A DNA stretch of 64,000 bases from an uncultured Kushneria sp. (GTDB lineage Bacteria; Pseudomonadota; Gammaproteobacteria; Pseudomonadales; Halomonadaceae). The position numbers were made by a program, and so were the translations under genes. Under the pieces are notes generated by a model that saw only the letters and a list, made by a program, of their open reading frames with translations, searched no databases and was not told the DNA's origin. Location of the stretch: NCBI RefSeq assembly GCF_947497025.1, contig NZ_CANMFC010000001.1:496001-560000 (forward strand), in the 5' to 3' direction. Shown here one piece after another: positions 18,510-29,367 of this stretch. Within the stretch, counting starts at the first letter, position 1; each line of letters begins with the position of its first letter.

Positions 18510-20924
18510 ATGTCAGCTACCACACAGGCAGCCACGGACAGACGTACGCTGGATCACCAGACGCTGGAACATCTGGATGCCTGGTGGCGCGCTGCCAACT
18601 ATCTCGCGGTCGGCCAGATTTATCTCAGGGATAACCCTCTGATGCGCGAGCCGCTCAAGATCGAGCACATCAAGCCGCGGCTGCTGGGGCACTGGGGCAC
18701 GTCTCCCGGGCTGAATCTGATCTACACCCATCTCAATTATCAGATCAAAACGCGCGACCTCAACATGATTTATCTGGCCGGGCCCGGACATGGCGGTCCG
18801 GCCATTCTGGCCAATGTCTGGCTGGAAGGCAGTTACAGCGAGCATTTTCCGGAAGTCAGTCGGGATGAAGCCGGCATGCGCGCGCTCTTTCGCCGTTTTT
18901 CGACGCCCGGCGGCATTCCGAGCCACGTCAGCGTGCCCACGCCGGGGTCCATTCACGAAGGCGGTGAGCTGGGCTATGTGCTGACGCATGCCTTTGGCGC
19001 AGTATTTGATAATCCGGATTTGATCGCGGCTGCCGTGGTCGGCGATGGGGAGGCGGAAACCGGCCCGCTGGAAGGCTCATGGAAAGGCATTCGCTTTCTC
19101 AACCCGAAGCGTGACGGCGCGGTGCTACCGATCTTTCACCTCAATGGCTACAAGATTGCCAGTGCTTCGGTGATGGCGCGTCAGAGTGACGAGACCCTGA
19201 CGCACTATTTCAAGGGGCATGGCTACTCACCGCGCTTCGTGGAAGGCGACGATCCGATGCAGGTCCATCGCGATATGCATGCTGTCCTGTCACAGGCGCT
19301 GGAAGATATTCGCGAGATTCAGCATCGGGCGCGCGAGCAGGACAGCCAGGAGATGCCCGAATGGCCCATGATTGTCATGCGCACCCCAAAGGGCTGGACC
19401 GGGCCGGATCGCGTGGATGGGGTGCCGATCGCCGGCAGCTACCGTTCCCATCAGGTGCCGCTGGGCGGCCTGAAGGATAACTCTGAACATTTGAAACTGC
19501 TGGAAGAATGGTTCAAGAGCTACCGCCCTGAAGCGCTTTTCGATGAGCAGGGGCGCCCGAACGCTGCGCTTGTTGATCAGGCGCCACAGGGCGAGCGTCG
19601 CATGGGCTCCAATCCGAATGCCAACGGCGGGCGGCTGCGAAAGCCCCTGACACTGCGCGACTGGGGTGATTATGGCGTCTCAATAGATGACGACAATCGC
19701 GGGCGCGAGATGACCAGCTCTACCGAGCGGCTGGGGCAGCTCATGCGCGATATCTATCGCGACAACCCGCACAATTTTCGCCTTTTCTGCCCGGATGAGA
19801 CCAACTCCAATAAGCTCGGTGCGGTTTTCGAGGCTTCAGACCGCTGTCTGATGAGCCCGGTCAACGAGGACGACGAGCATATCTCGCCCGATGGTCGGGT
19901 GATGGAAGTACTCAGCGAGCACAACTGCCACGGCTGGCTGGAAGGTTACCTCCTGACCGGCCGGCACGGGATGTTTGCCAGCTACGAGGCGTTTGCCACC
20001 ATTGTGGATTCAATGGCCATGCAGCACGCCAAATGGCTTGAGCATGCGCGCGATGTCGCCTGGCGCGAACCGATCCCCTCCATGAACTATCTGTTGACCT
20101 CGACCTGCTGGCGCAACGACCACAACGGGTTCAGCCATCAGGGGCCGGGCTTTATCGATAATCTCCTGAACAAGCAGCCGGAAGTCGTACGCATCTACAT
20201 GCCGCCGGATGCCAACTGCCTGCTGTCGGTGGCCGATCACTGCTTCCAGAGCACCGACTACCTCAACGCCATCGTGATCGACAAGCACCCGCAACTGCAG
20301 TATTTGAGTGTTGATGAAGCACGTAAGCACTGCGCGCACGGCGCCAGTACCTGGCACTGGGCCAGCAACGAGCGTGACGATCAGGAAGACCCCGATATCG
20401 TTATGGCCTGTGCCGGTGACATCGCTACCCAGGAGATGCTGGCGGCCGTCGACCTGCTGCGTCACTACATGCCCAGGCTCAGCGTGCGCATGGTCAATGT
20501 GGTGGATCTGATGAGTCTGCCGCCGCGGGAGACCCATTCCCACGGCATGAGCCAGCAGCATTTCGTGGAGCTGTTCACGGTCGGCAAGCCCGTACTGTTT
20601 GCCTTTCACGGCTATCCGGGTGTGGTCCATCAACTGCTTCACGGCCGCTCCAGCAGTGAGCGTTTTCACGTGCGAGGGTATCGGGAGGAGGGAACGACCA
20701 CGACGCCCTTTGACATGTTGGTGCTCAATGGCATGAGTCGTATCCATCTGGCGCTCGATGCGCTGCGCTACGCACCGGGGCATCTCAAAAATGCCGTACG
20801 TATCATTGATGAGCTCGAGGGGCTGCTGGAGCGCCACCATGCCTATATCCGCGAGCATTTCGAAGATATGCCGGAAATTACCCAATGGCGCTGGAATGCC
20901 GGACAGGCGCCGCTGAAAAATTAG
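18510..20924 (+). CDS. xfp: Phosphoketolase (xylulose-5-P/fructose-6-P)
   Basis: An 804-residue thiamine-diphosphate enzyme splitting xylulose-5-phosphate (or fructose-6-phosphate) with inorganic phosphate into acetyl phosphate plus glyceraldehyde-3-phosphate (or erythrose-4-phosphate). Signature segments are GPGHGGPAILANVWLEGSYS, TPGSIHEGGELGY and the ThDP motif GDGEAETGPLEGSW, with FSHQGPGFIDNL in the second half. The ATG at 18510 follows GGGAGGAG. It is co-transcribed with ackA. Length is normal for the family. Confidence 0.95.
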   Translation: MSATTQAATDRRTLDHQTLEHLDAWWRAANYLAVGQIYLRDNPLMREPLKIEHIKPRLLGHWGTSPGLNLIYTHLNYQIKTRDLNMIYLAGPGHGGPAILANVWLEGSYSEHFPEVSRDEAGMRALFRRFSTPGGIPSHVSVPTPGSIHEGGELGYVLTHAFGAVFDNPDLIAAAVVGDGEAETGPLEGSWKGIRFLNPKRDGAVLPIFHLNGYKIASASVMARQSDETLTHYFKGHGYSPRFVEGDDPMQVHRDMHAVLSQALEDIREIQHRAREQDSQEMPEWPMIVMRTPKGWTGPDRVDGVPIAGSYRSHQVPLGGLKDNSEHLKLLEEWFKSYRPEALFDEQGRPNAALVDQAPQGERRMGSNPNANGGRLRKPLTLRDWGDYGVSIDDDNRGREMTSSTERLGQLMRDIYRDNPHNFRLFCPDETNSNKLGAVFEASDRCLMSPVNEDDEHISPDGRVMEVLSEHNCHGWLEGYLLTGRHGMFASYEAFATIVDSMAMQHAKWLEHARDVAWREPIPSMNYLLTSTCWRNDHNGFSHQGPGFIDNLLNKQPEVVRIYMPPDANCLLSVADHCFQSTDYLNAIVIDKHPQLQYLSVDEARKHCAHGASTWHWASNERDDQEDPDIVMACAGDIATQEMLAAVDLLRHYMPRLSVRMVNVVDLMSLPPRETHSHGMSQQHFVELFTVGKPVLFAFHGYPGVVHQLLHGRSSSERFHVRGYREEGTTTTPFDMLVLNGMSRIHLALDALRYAPGHLKNAVRIIDELEGLLERHHAYIREHFEDMPEITQWRWNAGQAPLKN

Positions 20925-20966
20925 TAACCCTTGAAAAAGGCGTAACCCTGTAGAACGCTGGAACGT

Positions 20967-20998
20967 CAAAAGGGGCCGATCGCGATCGGCCCCTTTTG
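20967..20998 (+). terminator. Rho-independent terminator, bidirectional
   Basis: Perfect palindrome GGGGCCGATCGCGATCGGCCCC flanked by A4 and T4, between xfp and the convergent acidic-protein gene; it can serve both strands. Confidence 0.88.
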
Positions 20999-21037
20999 TA
21001 TGCTTGCTGATCCGAACGGGCCAGCGTTTGTCAGTGT

Positions 21038-21427
21038 TTAAAGATCATCCGGATCACGGCTTTCCATGTCCGGGCGGGTGCGCTGTGGGTCAACGTGGTC
21101 GCCGCCGTCGGACTCCTCAAAATCAAGCGACTTGATGTTGGCCTCGATGCCTTCTTCATCGGCTTCGGTGACTTCCAGCTCGTTTTCAAGCTCGGCCTCC
21201 TTTGCATCAAGGAGACACTCATCGTCATCCAGTGCGCCGGTCTCTACCAGGTCGGCGTATTCATCGTTTTCATCAGGCAGGACGGAGGCATTCTCCGTGG
21301 AGCCCGTGCCGTCGTTGATGTCTTCCAGATCATTGGTCCATGCAGCCGTTTCCGGCGTGGCGGCGGTCACATCCCGGCCGTCGCGTGCCGGGCGTTGATC
21401 GCTGGGACCCTTCTTTTCCTCGTCCAT
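21038..21427 (-). CDS. Small, very acidic hypothetical protein
   Basis: A 129-residue protein strikingly rich in Asp and Glu (for example ADLVETGALDDDECLLDAKE) with almost no hydrophobic core and no membrane segment or signal peptide; it is likely largely disordered. The start ATG is preceded by GGAGCG. I do not recognise the family. Composition suits a cytoplasmic protein of a halophile. It is probably a real gene because the opposite strand gives only low-complexity Ser-rich reading frames. It may share a transcript with the membrane-protein gene upstream at 21484-22170. Confidence 0.6.
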   Translation of the reverse strand: MDEEKKGPSDQRPARDGRDVTAATPETAAWTNDLEDINDGTGSTENASVLPDENDEYADLVETGALDDDECLLDAKEAELENELEVTEADEEGIEANIKSLDFEESDGGDHVDPQRTRPDMESRDPDDL

Positions 21428-21483
21428 GAGTACGCTCCATCGTTATCAGGGAAATTGAATGACGTTGCCTTGAGTCTAGAACA

Positions 21484-22170
21484 TTACGAGCCATTACCTG
21501 CAGGGAAGTGGTGATCCTGAGGCGTTTCTTCAACGTGGCGGGTCATGCGCTCACGCCGGAAATGCCAGTACACCATGACGCTGATCAGCGCAGCGTAAAA
21601 GCACCATACCGAGGTAAAGGCCCAGGTGCGAAAGAGCGCCACGACCGTCAGCCCGACCAGATTGGCCAACCCCATGATCATGAGCCAGCGCCGACGCGAG
21701 GCCAGCAGGGCGCCGCAGGTCGCGATCACGTAGACGATGGCGACCAGCATCTCGCGTGTGCGCGGATTGTGATAGGTAATGCTGTGCCCGCACTGACCAA
21801 TCTCGGTAGGCAGGGTAGCGAGAAACCAGAGGTTGTAGGCCGAAAGCGCCGTGCCCAACAGCAAAAAGGGCACAATACGCCGACGCTCGCCGGAGGGCAG
21901 CAGCAGCCAGATGGCCATGGGCATGACCACAGGCAGCAGTCCCTGGGCATAAAAGACATAGAGCTCACCGGCAAGCCCCGGCCAGGGCGGCGCCAGCCTG
22001 CCGTCCATGCCCAGCCAGACGATGCCTTCCAGCAGCTGATGCAGGGCAAACAGGATCGGTATGGCAGCAAACAGCAGCGTCCGGGGCGTTCTGACCTGCA
22101 TCAGTGTGGCCACACCCACCAGGGCGATGCCGGCACTGCCGGCAAAACTTGCAGAGGCGGAAAAACACAT
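21484..22170 (-). CDS. DUF6629-like multi-spanning membrane protein
   Basis: A 228-residue protein starting MCFSASASFAGSAGIALVGV with about seven hydrophobic helices. The MCFSA opening and a glutamate/tryptophan-containing second helix (HQLLEGIVWLG) match an uncharacterised inner-membrane family that I know as DUF6629. The C-terminus is hydrophilic and probably cytoplasmic. No function is known, and the neighbours give no hint. Confidence 0.72.
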   Translation of the reverse strand: MCFSASASFAGSAGIALVGVATLMQVRTPRTLLFAAIPILFALHQLLEGIVWLGMDGRLAPPWPGLAGELYVFYAQGLLPVVMPMAIWLLLPSGERRRIVPFLLLGTALSAYNLWFLATLPTEIGQCGHSITYHNPRTREMLVAIVYVIATCGALLASRRRWLMIMGLANLVGLTVVALFRTWAFTSVWCFYAALISVMVYWHFRRERMTRHVEETPQDHHFPAGNGS

Positions 22171-22329
22171 ATTGATGTCCGAAGGCCGGCAGCGTTTCGG
22201 ACGAACCCAAAGCGCTGCCGGTGAAATGGGAGAGTAAAGAGATAGCCCTCAAGAATAACTGAAAGATGATGATTCTGCCCCGGGCGTTTAGAATGGCCGC
22301 TCTTGATCATCACTCGAGGAAATGAACCG

Positions 22330-22695
22330 ATGGACGACCTTTCTACTGCAGGCGTGGTTGTTGCTGGCGTCGTTGTGCTCGAAGGTGAACATATTGTGGC
22401 TGCTGGTTCGAGCGAGCAGGACGCCATGGCCAGCGTGCCTTCGGCCTGGCAGGCCAGTCCGGCGTTGAAGTGCGTCCCTGCTTCCATGAAGCTGGTACGC
22501 CAGGTCCAGAAGCACGGCAGCGTGCCCTTTGTTGTGGTGGAAGGCGTGCTGTGCACGATCGATGATGCCGATGCCCTGCTCGATGCCGATGAGGTGGTCG
22601 AGGAGCCCGGCAGCCCCGAGGTTGAGAACCTGTTGCGTCGTAGCGACGCGCTGGTGGCCGACAATGATGAAACGGATGCCGAAGACGTCGGCTGA
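22330..22695 (+). CDS. Hypothetical protein, about 121 residues
   Basis: An Ala/Val-rich, acidic protein beginning MDDLSTAGVVVAGVVVLEGE and ending in an Asp/Glu-rich tail. GAGGAAAT lies just upstream of the ATG at 22330. No signal peptide, membrane helix or family motif is recognised. It precedes chaC by 50 bp in the same direction and may share its transcript. Overlapping frames on the opposite strand look less protein-like (His/Pro/Ser-rich), so the plus strand is preferred. Confidence 0.55.
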   Translation: MDDLSTAGVVVAGVVVLEGEHIVAAGSSEQDAMASVPSAWQASPALKCVPASMKLVRQVQKHGSVPFVVVEGVLCTIDDADALLDADEVVEEPGSPEVENLLRRSDALVADNDETDAEDVG

Positions 22696-22745
22696 ACCGC
22701 TTGATGCTTTCCATCTCTTATTGATGCCGCAGGACAGTATGTCGC

Positions 22746-23318
22746 ATGACCCGGAATGAGGCCTCACTTCGCCACGGCGAATCCCTTGAAAGCGATCAGC
22801 CGATCTGGCTGTTCGGCTATGGTTCGCTGATCTACAAGGTCGGCTTTGACTATCAGGAGCGCCGACCGGCCAGTATTCGCGGTTGGACGCGTCGTTTCTG
22901 GCAGGGCTCCCACGATCATCGCGGTACGCTCGAGTCGCCGGGAAGAGTGGCGACCCTGGTCGTCAGTGAAGGTGCCGTATGCCACGGCATGGCCTATCGC
23001 ATCGCGCCCGAGGTGCTCAAGGCGCTCGATATCCGTGAGAAAAACGGCTACGTGCGCGTCATCACTGATCTCTATTTCGAGGATGGCACCCGCGACGAGG
23101 CGCTGGTCTATATGGCCACCCAGGGTAATGAAGCCTGGCTGGGGGAAGCCACGGCGTTCGAGATCGCTCAACAGATTTCAACCGCCGCGGGCCCCAGCGG
23201 TCCCAATCGGGACTATCTGCTGCTGCTGGCCGATTCCCTGCGCGACATGGGCCACGATGATCCCCATGTCTACGCCCTGGAGGAGGCCCTGCTGGCGCTG
23301 GAGGCCGGTACGCTCTGA
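22746..23318 (+). CDS. chaC: ChaC-type gamma-glutamylcyclotransferase
   Basis: A 190-residue protein with the ChaC N-terminal signature WLFGYGSLIYKVGFDYQERR, a substrate-binding YGSL motif, and the catalytic Glu region DIREKNGYVRV. The family cleaves glutathione to 5-oxoproline and Cys-Gly in the cytosol. Downstream, a bidirectional terminator separates it from the convergent chemoreceptor gene. The family call is good; glutathione specificity is by analogy. Confidence 0.87.
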   Translation: MTRNEASLRHGESLESDQPIWLFGYGSLIYKVGFDYQERRPASIRGWTRRFWQGSHDHRGTLESPGRVATLVVSEGAVCHGMAYRIAPEVLKALDIREKNGYVRVITDLYFEDGTRDEALVYMATQGNEAWLGEATAFEIAQQISTAAGPSGPNRDYLLLLADSLRDMGHDDPHVYALEEALLALEAGTL

Positions 23319-23343
23319 GGCGTTATCTTCATGCGCAGGAGTC

Positions 23344-23375
23344 AAAAAAGGGGCCACTGATGCGGCCCCTTTTTT
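23344..23375 (+). terminator. Bidirectional Rho-independent terminator
   Basis: GGGGCC / GGCCCC stem (23350-23355 and 23364-23369), an 8-nt loop, A6 before and T6 after, between the convergent chaC and chemoreceptor genes. Confidence 0.88.
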
Positions 23376-23437
23376 ATGACAGATTTGTTTTATGGACGAT
23401 CCATTTTACGGCTGATCCGTGGCAAATCGTCTGACCT

Positions 23438-24922
23438 TCAGAACGTCTCCCACTCATCCTCATCGCTTGTCACGCGACTGCTCCTGGCCGCAGGTGCAGA
23501 GTGCCCGGCTCTGGCAGCAGTCGTTGCCGAGGCGTCGTTCAAGGCGTTTGACCCTGCGGTTTTGATGGTTTCGTTACGATCATGGGACGCCGCCGCGGGC
23601 CGCGTCGATTGATGGGGGCCGGTTGAGGCTGTGGTGGCACGAGTATGGGCATCGTTGCCATGCGCGGCGGATTTGGCAGTCCCTGCGGCTCGAGCCTCGT
23701 GATGACCTGTTGCCGACGTATCACTGCCTTTTGAGGCCGCGCTGTCCTCGTCTGTCAGGGTGAACAGATCGACCGAATCGCGCAGGGCATGAGCCTGCCG
23801 TTCGAGCTCACTGGCGGCGCGGGCGGCGTTTTGTACCAGCTCGGCATTTTGCTGGGTGACCTGATCAATCTGGGAGATCGCCTGATTGACCTGGCCGATG
23901 CCGCTGCTCTGTTCCTGCGAGGCCGAGGCGATTTCGGCGATGATTTCAGTGGCGCGCTGAACGGATTCCACGATCACCTGCATGGTGCTGCTGGCCTGTT
24001 CGACCAGTTCAGAGCCGTCGCCCACCCGCTTCAGCGAGTTATCGATCAGCTCGCGAATGTCGCCGGCGGCGCTGGCCGAACGTCCTGCCAGCGCGCGGAC
24101 TTCGCCGGCAACGACTGCAAATCCCTTGCCCTGTTCGCCGGCACGCGCAGCCTCGACCGAGGCGTTGAGGGCGAGAATGTTGGTCTGAAAGGCAATGGAG
24201 TCGATCAGGGCAATGATATCGCCCATCTGCTGAGAGCTCTGATTGATCCCCTGCATGGTCTGCTGAACTTCTACAATGACCTCACCGCCGCGCTGGGCCT
24301 GACGGGAAGCCTCCTGGGCCAGCTGACTGGCCTGACGCGAATTTTCGGCGTTTTGTGACACCGTGGCCGTCAGCTCTTCCATGCTGGCTGCCGTCTGTTC
24401 GAGAGACGCGGCCTGCTGCTCGGTGCGGGCCGACAGATCCATGTTGTCGCGGGCAATCAGGCGCGCATCGTCATTGATGCGATGACTGCCCAGGCGAACG
24501 GTGCTGACCGTATGTGACAGGCTCTGCTGGGTGGCCGATAGCGCCTTGAAGAGGCGGCCGATCTCGTTGTCGCCGCGCTGCTCGGCGCTCTGCGACAGAT
24601 CGCCCTCGGCCATGCGCTCGAAATGGGTCACCAGCCGCTTGAGCGGATTGATGACGTTGACCGTCACGCCCCACATGACCACGGCACTGACCGCAACCGC
24701 CATTACCATGGAAAGCCCCATGATCGTGCGAAGCAGGGTAGCGGTCGTATCAAAGCCTGCCTGCAGCCGCGCGGCGTCATCGATCGCAAGGCGAGAGACG
24801 ATGCCTTCACTGTAATGAAGACCGTAAAGTCCGAGGGCACCAACGCCCATGATCAGTGCCAGAAACACTACGATAACCAGTGTCCAGCTTGTTCTGACGG
24901 TCATGTCGTCAATCAGCTTCAT
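23438..24922 (-). CDS. Methyl-accepting chemotaxis protein with minimal periplasmic part
   Basis: A 494-residue chemoreceptor. Membrane helix 1 (about 12-33) and helix 2 (about 62-88) are separated by only about 30 residues, much shorter than the roughly 150-residue ligand domain of Tar/Tsr. HAMP and the long signalling coiled coil follow; the hairpin tip reads [20 protein letters not shown], then [18 protein letters not shown] Thr/Ala/His-rich linker (about 400-485) ends in DEWETF, resembling the NWETF tether for CheR/CheB in enteric receptors. It likely senses through the membrane, by redox state or via partners. No che genes are in the window. Confidence 0.92.
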   Translation of the reverse strand: MKLIDDMTVRTSWTLVIVVFLALIMGVGALGLYGLHYSEGIVSRLAIDDAARLQAGFDTTATLLRTIMGLSMVMAVAVSAVVMWGVTVNVINPLKRLVTHFERMAEGDLSQSAEQRGDNEIGRLFKALSATQQSLSHTVSTVRLGSHRINDDARLIARDNMDLSARTEQQAASLEQTAASMEELTATVSQNAENSRQASQLAQEASRQAQRGGEVIVEVQQTMQGINQSSQQMGDIIALIDSIAFQTNILALNASVEAARAGEQGKGFAVVAGEVRALAGRSASAAGDIRELIDNSLKRVGDGSELVEQASSTMQVIVESVQRATEIIAEIASASQEQSSGIGQVNQAISQIDQVTQQNAELVQNAARAASELERQAHALRDSVDLFTLTDEDSAASKGSDTSATGHHEARAAGTAKSAAHGNDAHTRATTASTGPHQSTRPAAASHDRNETIKTAGSNALNDASATTAARAGHSAPAARSSRVTSDEDEWETF

Positions 24923-25105
24923 GTCGGCTCTGCACCCTTTCAGGAGTCACGGGGAGGTATCTGATAATGCAGTGTTATCGGCGGTACACGGCAGATCTGA
25001 AGCTGTCATCGTCCGTATGAGGCGTGAGGGTGTGAAATACACTTTAGAAAAGTGCATCGAGGCCGTTATTCACGAAGCAGGCTCAAAAGAGACGATTGAT
25101 TCGCC

Positions 25106-27397
25106 ATGACCGTATTCTACGACCACAAGGGTGTTCCGGTACTTCAGCAGCTGTTGCGTAGCGCTGCGCATGCTGCCGACTGCACGTGCAGCGTTTTCTA
25201 CGGCACCCGTGGCGATATTGTGGCCGGTTATGGCAGTGGTCTCTCCGCGGGTATGTCATCCGAAATGGTCGCCATGCTCGGTCAGCTGATCGACAGCAGT
25301 GGCGAAGGGCATCTGTGCATCGAAGATGTGCGCTGCACTCAGCCACCGCTGGCGGACATCGTCTGGCCCGAGGGCACCGCTTTCGCAGCACTGTTTCTGG
25401 TGCGATCAAGCAGTGCAGCGCTTCTGGGGGTGCTGGTGGTCGGCGATGACCGGCCGCGTTCGGGACTGAGCACGGCGCAGCGCTATGTGCTGCATACCCA
25501 TGCCGCCCAGATTGCCCACTATGATGACTGCCAGCAGATACGCGAATCGATCGAGATCGCCAATACCACCACCAGCGAGCGCCTCAGGCTGCTGGAGTCG
25601 GTGGCGGTACATGCCAACGATGCGATCCTGATCACCGAGGCCGAGCCGATCGGTCTGCCGGGACCGCGCATTGTCTATTGCAACGCCGCCTTTACCCGCA
25701 CTACCGGCTACACCGAAGCCGAAGTGCTGGGCAAAACACCGCGCATCCTGCAAAACCAGCGCACTGACCGCAGGGCACTGGATCGATTGAGAGCCGCGCT
25801 GGAAAAGTGGCAGCCCGTGGAACTCGAACTATTGAATGAACGCCGTGACGGCAGTGAGTTCTGGGTAGAGCTCAGTATCGTCCCGGTGGCCAATGAACGG
25901 GGCTGGTTTACCCATTGGGTGTCGGTCCAGCGCGATATCAGCGAGCGCAAACGGGCCGAGGCCGTCGAGCTTCAGGCGCGCCGAGCGCAGGCGGAAAACG
26001 TGGCGCTGGAAGCGCGGCTGCTGGAGCGCCAGCGCATCGAGCAGGAGCTCTCCTGGGCGGCGACCCACGATAATCTGACCGAGCTCTACAACCGGGCCTG
26101 GATCATGGGGCGCCTGCGTGAACTGCTTTCAAGAACGCCGCCGTCGCAGCCTGAAGCCGCCGTACTGTTCATGGATCTGGATCGCTTCAAACTCGTTAAT
26201 GACAGTCTCGGTCATCGCGCCGGTGATCAGCTGTTGACGGACATGGCACGCCGGCTCGAATCCTGTCTGCGCAGCGTCGACACCCTGGCCCGAGTCGGCG
26301 GCGATGAATTCGTGGTGTTGATTGAGGATGTCTCGCCGAAGCGAGCGGCCGGTGAGGTCGCCCATCGCATTGCCCAGTGCCTGCAAAAGCCCTTCAGAAT
26401 TCAGGGGCAGAATATCTTTTCTTCCAGCAGCATTGGCATCGTGCTGCTGGAGGCGCATTACCATACGCCCGAAGAATTGTTGCGTGATGCCGATACCGCC
26501 ATGTATGTCGCCAAGGAGGAGGGTGTTGGGCGCTACGTCTTCTTTACGCCCTCGATGCGTGAAAGCGTGGTCGAGGCACTGGCGCTGCAAAATGACCTGC
26601 GCCATGCCATGAAGCGTGACGAGTTTACGCTGTGCTATCAGCCCATCCATGAACCGCATTCAAGGGCGATCAGGGGCATTGAGGCCCTGTTGACCTGGCA
26701 GCACCCTCAGCGTGGCAGAGTGGCACCGGAAGTCTTTATCGGCATGGCCGAAGAACTTGGCATTCTGCGAGACATCGGCCGCTGGGTTGTGCGTGAGGCC
26801 TGTCAGCAGCTGGCGGTCTGGCGCCGGGCGCATCCCGAGGTCTGTGACCAGCTGACGCTGAACATCAATGTCTCGGCCCAGGAGCTCAAGCATCATGGTT
26901 TCAAGAGTGATCTCGTCTCGGCGCTGGAAAGCAGCGGGGTGCCCGCGCATCTATTGCAGCTTGAAATCAACGAAGGCGTTTTTCGCCATCACCCCGAGGT
27001 TATCGGTCAGATCCTGCACGATATCCGCGCACTGGGCGTGAGCATCGTGCTGGATGATTTCGGCACCGGCTATTCGGCGCTGAGCTATATCGATCAGTAC
27101 GAGATTGATGCCATCAAGGTGGATCGTGCCTTTGTGCTGCGCATGGTCCTTCACAAGCGCTCCATGGCGATCATGCAGAGTCTGTTGTGGCTGGGCAGGA
27201 CCCTTGAGCTGGACATCGTGGCAGAAGGTGTGGAAACCCTGGAGCAGTTACAGATGCTGCAGCGTCTCGGATGTCCGCTGGCGCAGGGATATTTTCTTTC
27301 CCGACCGATGGCCCCCGATCAGATCGATCTGTTGTTGGCAAAACGTGAAAAGACGCCGTCCGGTGCTCGTTCGGCGTTACCGCGGCTGACGCCCTAG
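25106..27397 (+). CDS. Sensor cyclic-di-GMP protein: GAF-like, PAS, GGDEF, EAL
   Basis: A 763-residue soluble protein. Residues about 1-150 look like a GAF domain. About 165-295 is a PAS domain (DAILITEAEPIGLPGPRIVY, RNE-type ERRDGSEFWVELSI). A short coiled coil leads to GGDEF (intact ARVGGDEFVVLIED) and EAL (EALLTW, NINVSAQEL, LDDFGTGYSALSYI, VAEGVETLEQL). Both active-site signatures are present, so synthesis and hydrolysis of c-di-GMP are both possible. The PAS resembles LOV domains but has GKTPRILQNQ where LOV has a photoactive Cys, so blue-light adduct chemistry is unlikely. Monocistronic. Confidence 0.92.
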   Translation: MTVFYDHKGVPVLQQLLRSAAHAADCTCSVFYGTRGDIVAGYGSGLSAGMSSEMVAMLGQLIDSSGEGHLCIEDVRCTQPPLADIVWPEGTAFAALFLVRSSSAALLGVLVVGDDRPRSGLSTAQRYVLHTHAAQIAHYDDCQQIRESIEIANTTTSERLRLLESVAVHANDAILITEAEPIGLPGPRIVYCNAAFTRTTGYTEAEVLGKTPRILQNQRTDRRALDRLRAALEKWQPVELELLNERRDGSEFWVELSIVPVANERGWFTHWVSVQRDISERKRAEAVELQARRAQAENVALEARLLERQRIEQELSWAATHDNLTELYNRAWIMGRLRELLSRTPPSQPEAAVLFMDLDRFKLVNDSLGHRAGDQLLTDMARRLESCLRSVDTLARVGGDEFVVLIEDVSPKRAAGEVAHRIAQCLQKPFRIQGQNIFSSSSIGIVLLEAHYHTPEELLRDADTAMYVAKEEGVGRYVFFTPSMRESVVEALALQNDLRHAMKRDEFTLCYQPIHEPHSRAIRGIEALLTWQHPQRGRVAPEVFIGMAEELGILRDIGRWVVREACQQLAVWRRAHPEVCDQLTLNINVSAQELKHHGFKSDLVSALESSGVPAHLLQLEINEGVFRHHPEVIGQILHDIRALGVSIVLDDFGTGYSALSYIDQYEIDAIKVDRAFVLRMVLHKRSMAIMQSLLWLGRTLELDIVAEGVETLEQLQMLQRLGCPLAQGYFLSRPMAPDQIDLLLAKREKTPSGARSALPRLTP

Positions 27398-27523
27398 TCT
27401 GTGCCCGACGCTGATGAGGGCAGCTGCGCCTGATCAACGACCCATACGCACGAATGATCGTTGTCAGCGGTGAACGGGACGCCGAGCAGTCATGACCCGT
27501 TGATGCAACAGTGGGTCATGCAC

Positions 27524-27563
27524 AAAAGGGGCGGGACAGCATCTTCGCTGTCCCGCCCCTTTA
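27524..27563 (+). terminator. Bidirectional Rho-independent terminator
   Basis: A 13-bp GC-rich stem GGGGCGGGACAGC / GCTGTCCCGCCCC with loop ATCTTC, A4 before and TTT after, between the convergent GGDEF/EAL and frmA genes. Confidence 0.9.
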
Positions 27564-27597
27564 TGATTGGCAGTGACGCTTGCGCACTGGTGCTCGA

Positions 27598-29030
<1,433 letters not shown>

Positions 29031-29044
29031 GAGGACATCTCTAT

Positions 29045-29061
29045 ATACTATACCCCAGTAT
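29045..29061 (-). promoter_or_regulatory. FrmR-type operator
   Basis: On the minus strand the site reads ATACTGGGGTATAGTAT: TACT and AGTA half-sites around a G-rich centre. This is the layout of CsoR/RcnR/FrmR-family binding sites. It sits 14 bp upstream of the frmR ATG, where binding would block initiation. The remaining 300 bp towards 29368 holds the leader of the downstream divergent gene and no other feature I can assign. Confidence 0.68.
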
Positions 29062-29367
29062 GATAAAGACATTTTGACCGGGATGCATCCCTTCATTGGT
29101 TGGGCCGAAAACCCCACCACTCAATGTCAAAACATTCCCTTCAATGCATGTCTGCCATCACATATTAATGTAAAAACACTTGAGACCGACGGCCGGCAAG
29201 GCCATCATCGGCGGCCTTCTTGCCGCAATGCCCCAGCAGGGCAGGCGAGACCACGACCGGGGTGGCATCGGGTCGGGGTGTGCTGAATCTTTCCTGGTGA
29301 AAAGTTGGTTGCCCACTACCGATAAGACCCTTACCACTGTTGACTTTCCCGATCTGGAATTGACTCC

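Noticed and set aside
25106-27397. Blue-light LOV photoreceptor
   Set aside because: The PAS domain has GKTPRILQNQ where the photoactive GxNCRFLQ Cys should be, so no flavin adduct can form.
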